Below, in pieces: positions 60,987 through 64,000 of a stretch of DNA of 64,000 nt. Each line of letters starts with the position of its first letter. Position 1 is the stretch's first letter. Under the pieces are notes generated by a model that was not told the DNA's origin, did no database searches, and saw only the letters and a program-made list of their open reading frames with translations. This DNA is from Nannobrachium achirus. Taxonomy: Eukaryota > Chordata > Actinopteri > Myctophiformes > Myctophidae. The translations under genes were made by a program, and so were the position numbers. The stretch spans positions 26,008,192-26,072,191 of the forward strand of contig OY997642.1 of assembly GCA_963921795.1 (NCBI GenBank). The letters are read 5' to 3'.

Positions 60987-61744
60987 TTTTGAGGACTTTG
61001 TATATAGAGATTATAGTTATTTTGAAGTCAGTCTTGTGTTTTACTGGGAGCCAGTTGAAGGGTGTGGAGGACTGGGGTCTCTGGATCGTGGTTCCGGTGT
61101 GGAGGCGGGCTGTTTGACTGATTGATTGAATATTGTATTAGACAAAAATGTAGAACAGTACAAGTACAGTCAACAAGAAATGTATTTGTAATACAGCACA
61201 AGTACAGTCAAAACACCGTGACTAAAAGGAACACCGCAAAAAGCCCTTGTGGTCTTGTTTTCAACAGGCGGGCAACAGAGTTTTGCACATATTGAGGTTT
61301 CTTGAGAAGGAGGCTATTGCAGTAGTCGAGTCTGGATGTGATGAAGGCATGGATGAGTAATGTTTTATATCCAGCTTTATATTTTATAAGGGAAGTGAAT
61401 AGCAGTCACTGGGTCCGACATACAGTAGTTTTGGGGTTCCATATGGGACCTTGAGGGGGTTCCAGGGTGTCCCCAGCAAAACAGATTATCTTAAAGTGTA
61501 GGTGAGGTTCTGTTATTGTTGTGCTTGTCGGTCTAGCCCCACAGATACCCCTGCAAGCTTGACATCCCCAGTGCCATCTCCCCCTCTACTTTAATTGGTT
61601 CTCCCCCTCCTCCTCCACAGTTCACTAGCATTCTGATCCTTATCTGTGAGTTGATGACTTGCATTCACTCTATGAGCTAATGCCATCGCCTTAGTTCAGC
61701 TCAAACCCGATTTATACACGGCTGAGTGCCGGTGTCGCAGGGCA

Positions 61745-61820
61745 CCGAAAATAGCCGATCTACAAGCTCACAACGGGTAGCAGCGCGACGCATTGCGAGC
61801 TTGTACATCGGCTATTTCCG
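61745..61820. repeat. shared hairpin cassette copy
   Basis: CCGAAAATAGCCGATCTACA and TGTACATCGGCTATTTCCGG, full centre. The left flank GTGCCGGTGTCGC resembles the flank of the 12646 copy, so both may belong to one MITE family. Confidence 0.75.
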
Positions 61821-62985
61821 GGCCAAGCACTTAAATCAAGTCTTTGGGCTCCAACAGAAGGCCAGGTCGCTCATGCAGGGTCACTCATGCCGGCGTACAC
61901 ACAGCACTAAGTACTGTAAAGCTGCTGTACGAGGACACAGTGGAACAAAGGATCATATGGTATTGGTTTCCAATAGGAAAAGACAAGCCACAGCATTACT
62001 CACTGCATGCGCCAGCGAGCTTCTCAGCTCCCAAGCTTAATCTTCATTAGTTCAACCTTTGATGTGTGGGGTTGAGAGGAGAGTCCCACAGTGCTTTGAT
62101 AGCTCTCTCGTCAGCTTCTCCACACCGTGTCCACATGAGAGTTGTTTCATTTGCGTAATGGAGTTGGTTTGCTTTATGCCTGTACTTTCTCATGACAAAG
62201 TTGTGAAGGAAGTGGGAACAATCAAATTAACTCGCATGAAGACTTACTGATCTGTTTCGCAATGCAGGCATTGGCATTCATAACCTTTTCTAGCACATGA
62301 ATTCATACCAAAGCTGGACAAATCCCTCCGAACTGCAGCTTTTAAAACACATGACCTTTGAGTGATTACACAATTTACATGTTGCATGAACAATGCTTCG
62401 TTCCTTGCTAGACTGGAATTCACTTCACAGTGTTACTTGTTAGCTGGTCAATTGCGAATGTTATGCTGGTAAAAGAGAAAAGAGACAGAATTAGTCCAGA
62501 AGTCCAGAATCTGGCAGTAAATTGAGTTAACAGCCTTCAACCAGGCGTCCCTATTTTGAGCATGAGCAAATCTATGTTCAAATCCTTTAAAACATTACAA
62601 GCTCACAACTTGATGTGAGTTCATCATACAACAAAGTATATAGGGCTTTAGTGGTTAATAAATTATTATAACATATTGTTTCTGTGCTAATAGTTTGATT
62701 AAGTTATTGCACAGCGCATTGAAGCTTAGCTGCTCTCCGTCGTTCCTGACAACACTGCAATTAGATTTTGTCACAAGATTGCGTTTCAACGGAGGAAAAA
62801 AGTGGACAAATAGGCAGAAGAGAAAATAAATAGGGAACGGAAACAGAAAAAAAGGAGGACAGAAAAAGCAGCAAGGAAAAACAACCCTGTGGGAGAAAAA
62901 CACCTTGCCGTGTGTGAGGGCTAAACATGTGATGGCTTTCTTCAGCGACACATGCCGTAACACAAGTGATCATTTCCAAGCAACC

Positions 62986-63187
62986 TTAAAGGCCCAGTTC
63001 ACCTCTGGGACAACCAGATCTTATTTTATTGTTGTTTGGGACAAGATCAACACAATCCTGAGTTATTTTTTGTGTTCAATCTGTGTTTTGAGATATTTTA
63101 GTATTTCAGCATGAATGATGATGCATTTTGCATCATAGCATCATGCTGCATCATATGATGCAAAATGCAGGTGAACTGGGCCTTTAA
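62986..63187. mobile_element. TTAA-flanked foldback MITE, shorter copy
   Basis: It begins TTAAAGGCCCAGTTCACCTC, shares the CTGGGACAACCAGATCTTATTT block with 9212-9540, and ends AGGTGAACTGGGCCTTTAA. The outer arms still match, but most of the right arm is deleted. Outer bases that differ from the first copy are matched on the other arm. Confidence 0.75.
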
Positions 63188-63398
63188 GCACACTGGTGTT
63201 GTCATCATCGACTTGTCTACAATGTGCAATTCACTTGTTTACTTGAGTGGTCTTCTTGAGGCAGTGACAGGACGGAGCAGACCGCCTTGCTTAGGCCCGC
63301 GTGACTTGATTTATTTGTGGAAACACAAGTTGAAGATGACGTCTAGTGTATTGGTACATTTGTATGAAAGGAGGGAGGGGGGAATTGCAAGACACGGA

Positions 63399-63529
<131 letters not shown>

Positions 63530-63645
63530 AGCTGCCACTGGTGGTGAGGGGGTCAAAATATCATGTTTGTTGTCCTGGGGTCTGCCAGACCAAGCGAGTG
63601 AGAGAGAAAAATGGGGAGGGGGTTGCATTGAGAAAGAGTCTTGAG

Positions 63646-63647
63646 AA

Positions 63648-63680
<33 letters not shown>
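63646..63680. repeat. (GA)n microsatellite
   Basis: About 16 GA units in a purine-rich strand that continues to 63800. Confidence 0.9.
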
Positions 63681-63682
<2 letters not shown>

Positions 63683-63963
63683 GAGAAAAAGAGTGGGATG
63701 ACAGAGAGCGATAGATAAGAAGATAGACAAATGGAGCGTCCAGAGAAGTGAGTGAGTGATCCGGCAAGATGAAGGCAGAGGAAGCATGGAGGATGGAACA
63801 AAAAGAAGACTTGATGAGTAATGTTTAACCACATAAAGCCTTACTTATATCGTTGCTGTTGTCAGGCAGAAACCCTTACTTACCTCTTACTTTCTATGTT
63901 TTTTTGTTGTTGTTGTAAATTAATGTCCTATTTTGTTATACTACAGCGTCAAACAAAAGTAGT

Positions 63964-64000
63964 AAAAAATAGCCAATCTCCAAGCTCGCATTTTGAGCTT
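63964..64000. repeat. shared hairpin cassette, cut by the window end
   Basis: AAAAAATAGCCAATCTCCAAG then CTCGCATTTTGAGCTT; it continues beyond the window. Confidence 0.5.

Larger units (their letters stand above)
60325..62985. other. intergenic, unnamed repeats
   Basis: 60760-61400 has a repeat-like GGGAGCTGGGAGTGAGTTCC...GCAGTAGTCGAGTCTGGATG sequence of a kind common in fish genomes. A 61430-61490 block resembles hAT MITE ends. No gene supported. Confidence 0.4.

Overview
The window is vertebrate genomic DNA, almost certainly from a ray-finned (teleost) fish. Coding exons are split by GT-AG introns and lie in a sea of short non-autonomous DNA transposons, tRNA-derived SINEs, LINE 3' fragments, a DIRS-type tyrosine-recombinase retrotransposon and more than a dozen long (TG)n/(CA)n arrays. 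There is no prokaryotic-style gene packing, no CRISPR array and no rRNA.

Only one host protein-coding gene is supported with confidence. It is jcad (junctional cadherin 5-associated protein, formerly KIAA1462) on the + strand, with coding exons at 25184-25587, 33790-39365 and 40685-40719. The intron phases agree and the joined frame encodes about 2004 residues. About 500 of these come from a 30-copy array of a 17-residue Ser/Met-rich repeat (51-bp coding minisatellite, 35126-36628). The last exon has only 35 nt and ends the protein in a class I PDZ-ligand-like ETV. A long 3' UTR probably runs to a poly(A) signal near 44573. A GC-richer stretch at 11.0-11.3 kb could be a non-coding first exon, and 52987-53330 looks like a 5' UTR exon of a further + strand gene; both are tentative.

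Layout: 1-17 kb is intergenic or 5' flank with many hAT-type MITEs, simple repeats and an L2-like LINE tail. 17271-23431 is a nearly full-length DIRS element on the - strand, with gag-like, RT/RNase H (one frameshift) and tyrosine recombinase ORFs, inverted terminal repeats and an internal complementary region. 25-45 kb is jcad. 45-64 kb is repeat-rich and holds piggyBac-like TTAA MITEs, hAT MITEs with intact 8-bp target duplications, a truncated LINE nested in a hAT MITE, and SINEs.

The most unusual pattern is a hairpin of about 60-83 bp. Its arms carry an AAATAGCAGATCTACAAGCTC-like sequence, and it recurs about 25 times. It sits inside hAT-like MITEs whose terminal repeats differ from one another (five carry perfect 8-bp target duplications). 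The arms often differ between copies in matched, pair-preserving ways. It behaves like a shared cassette or a mobile hairpin within MITEs.
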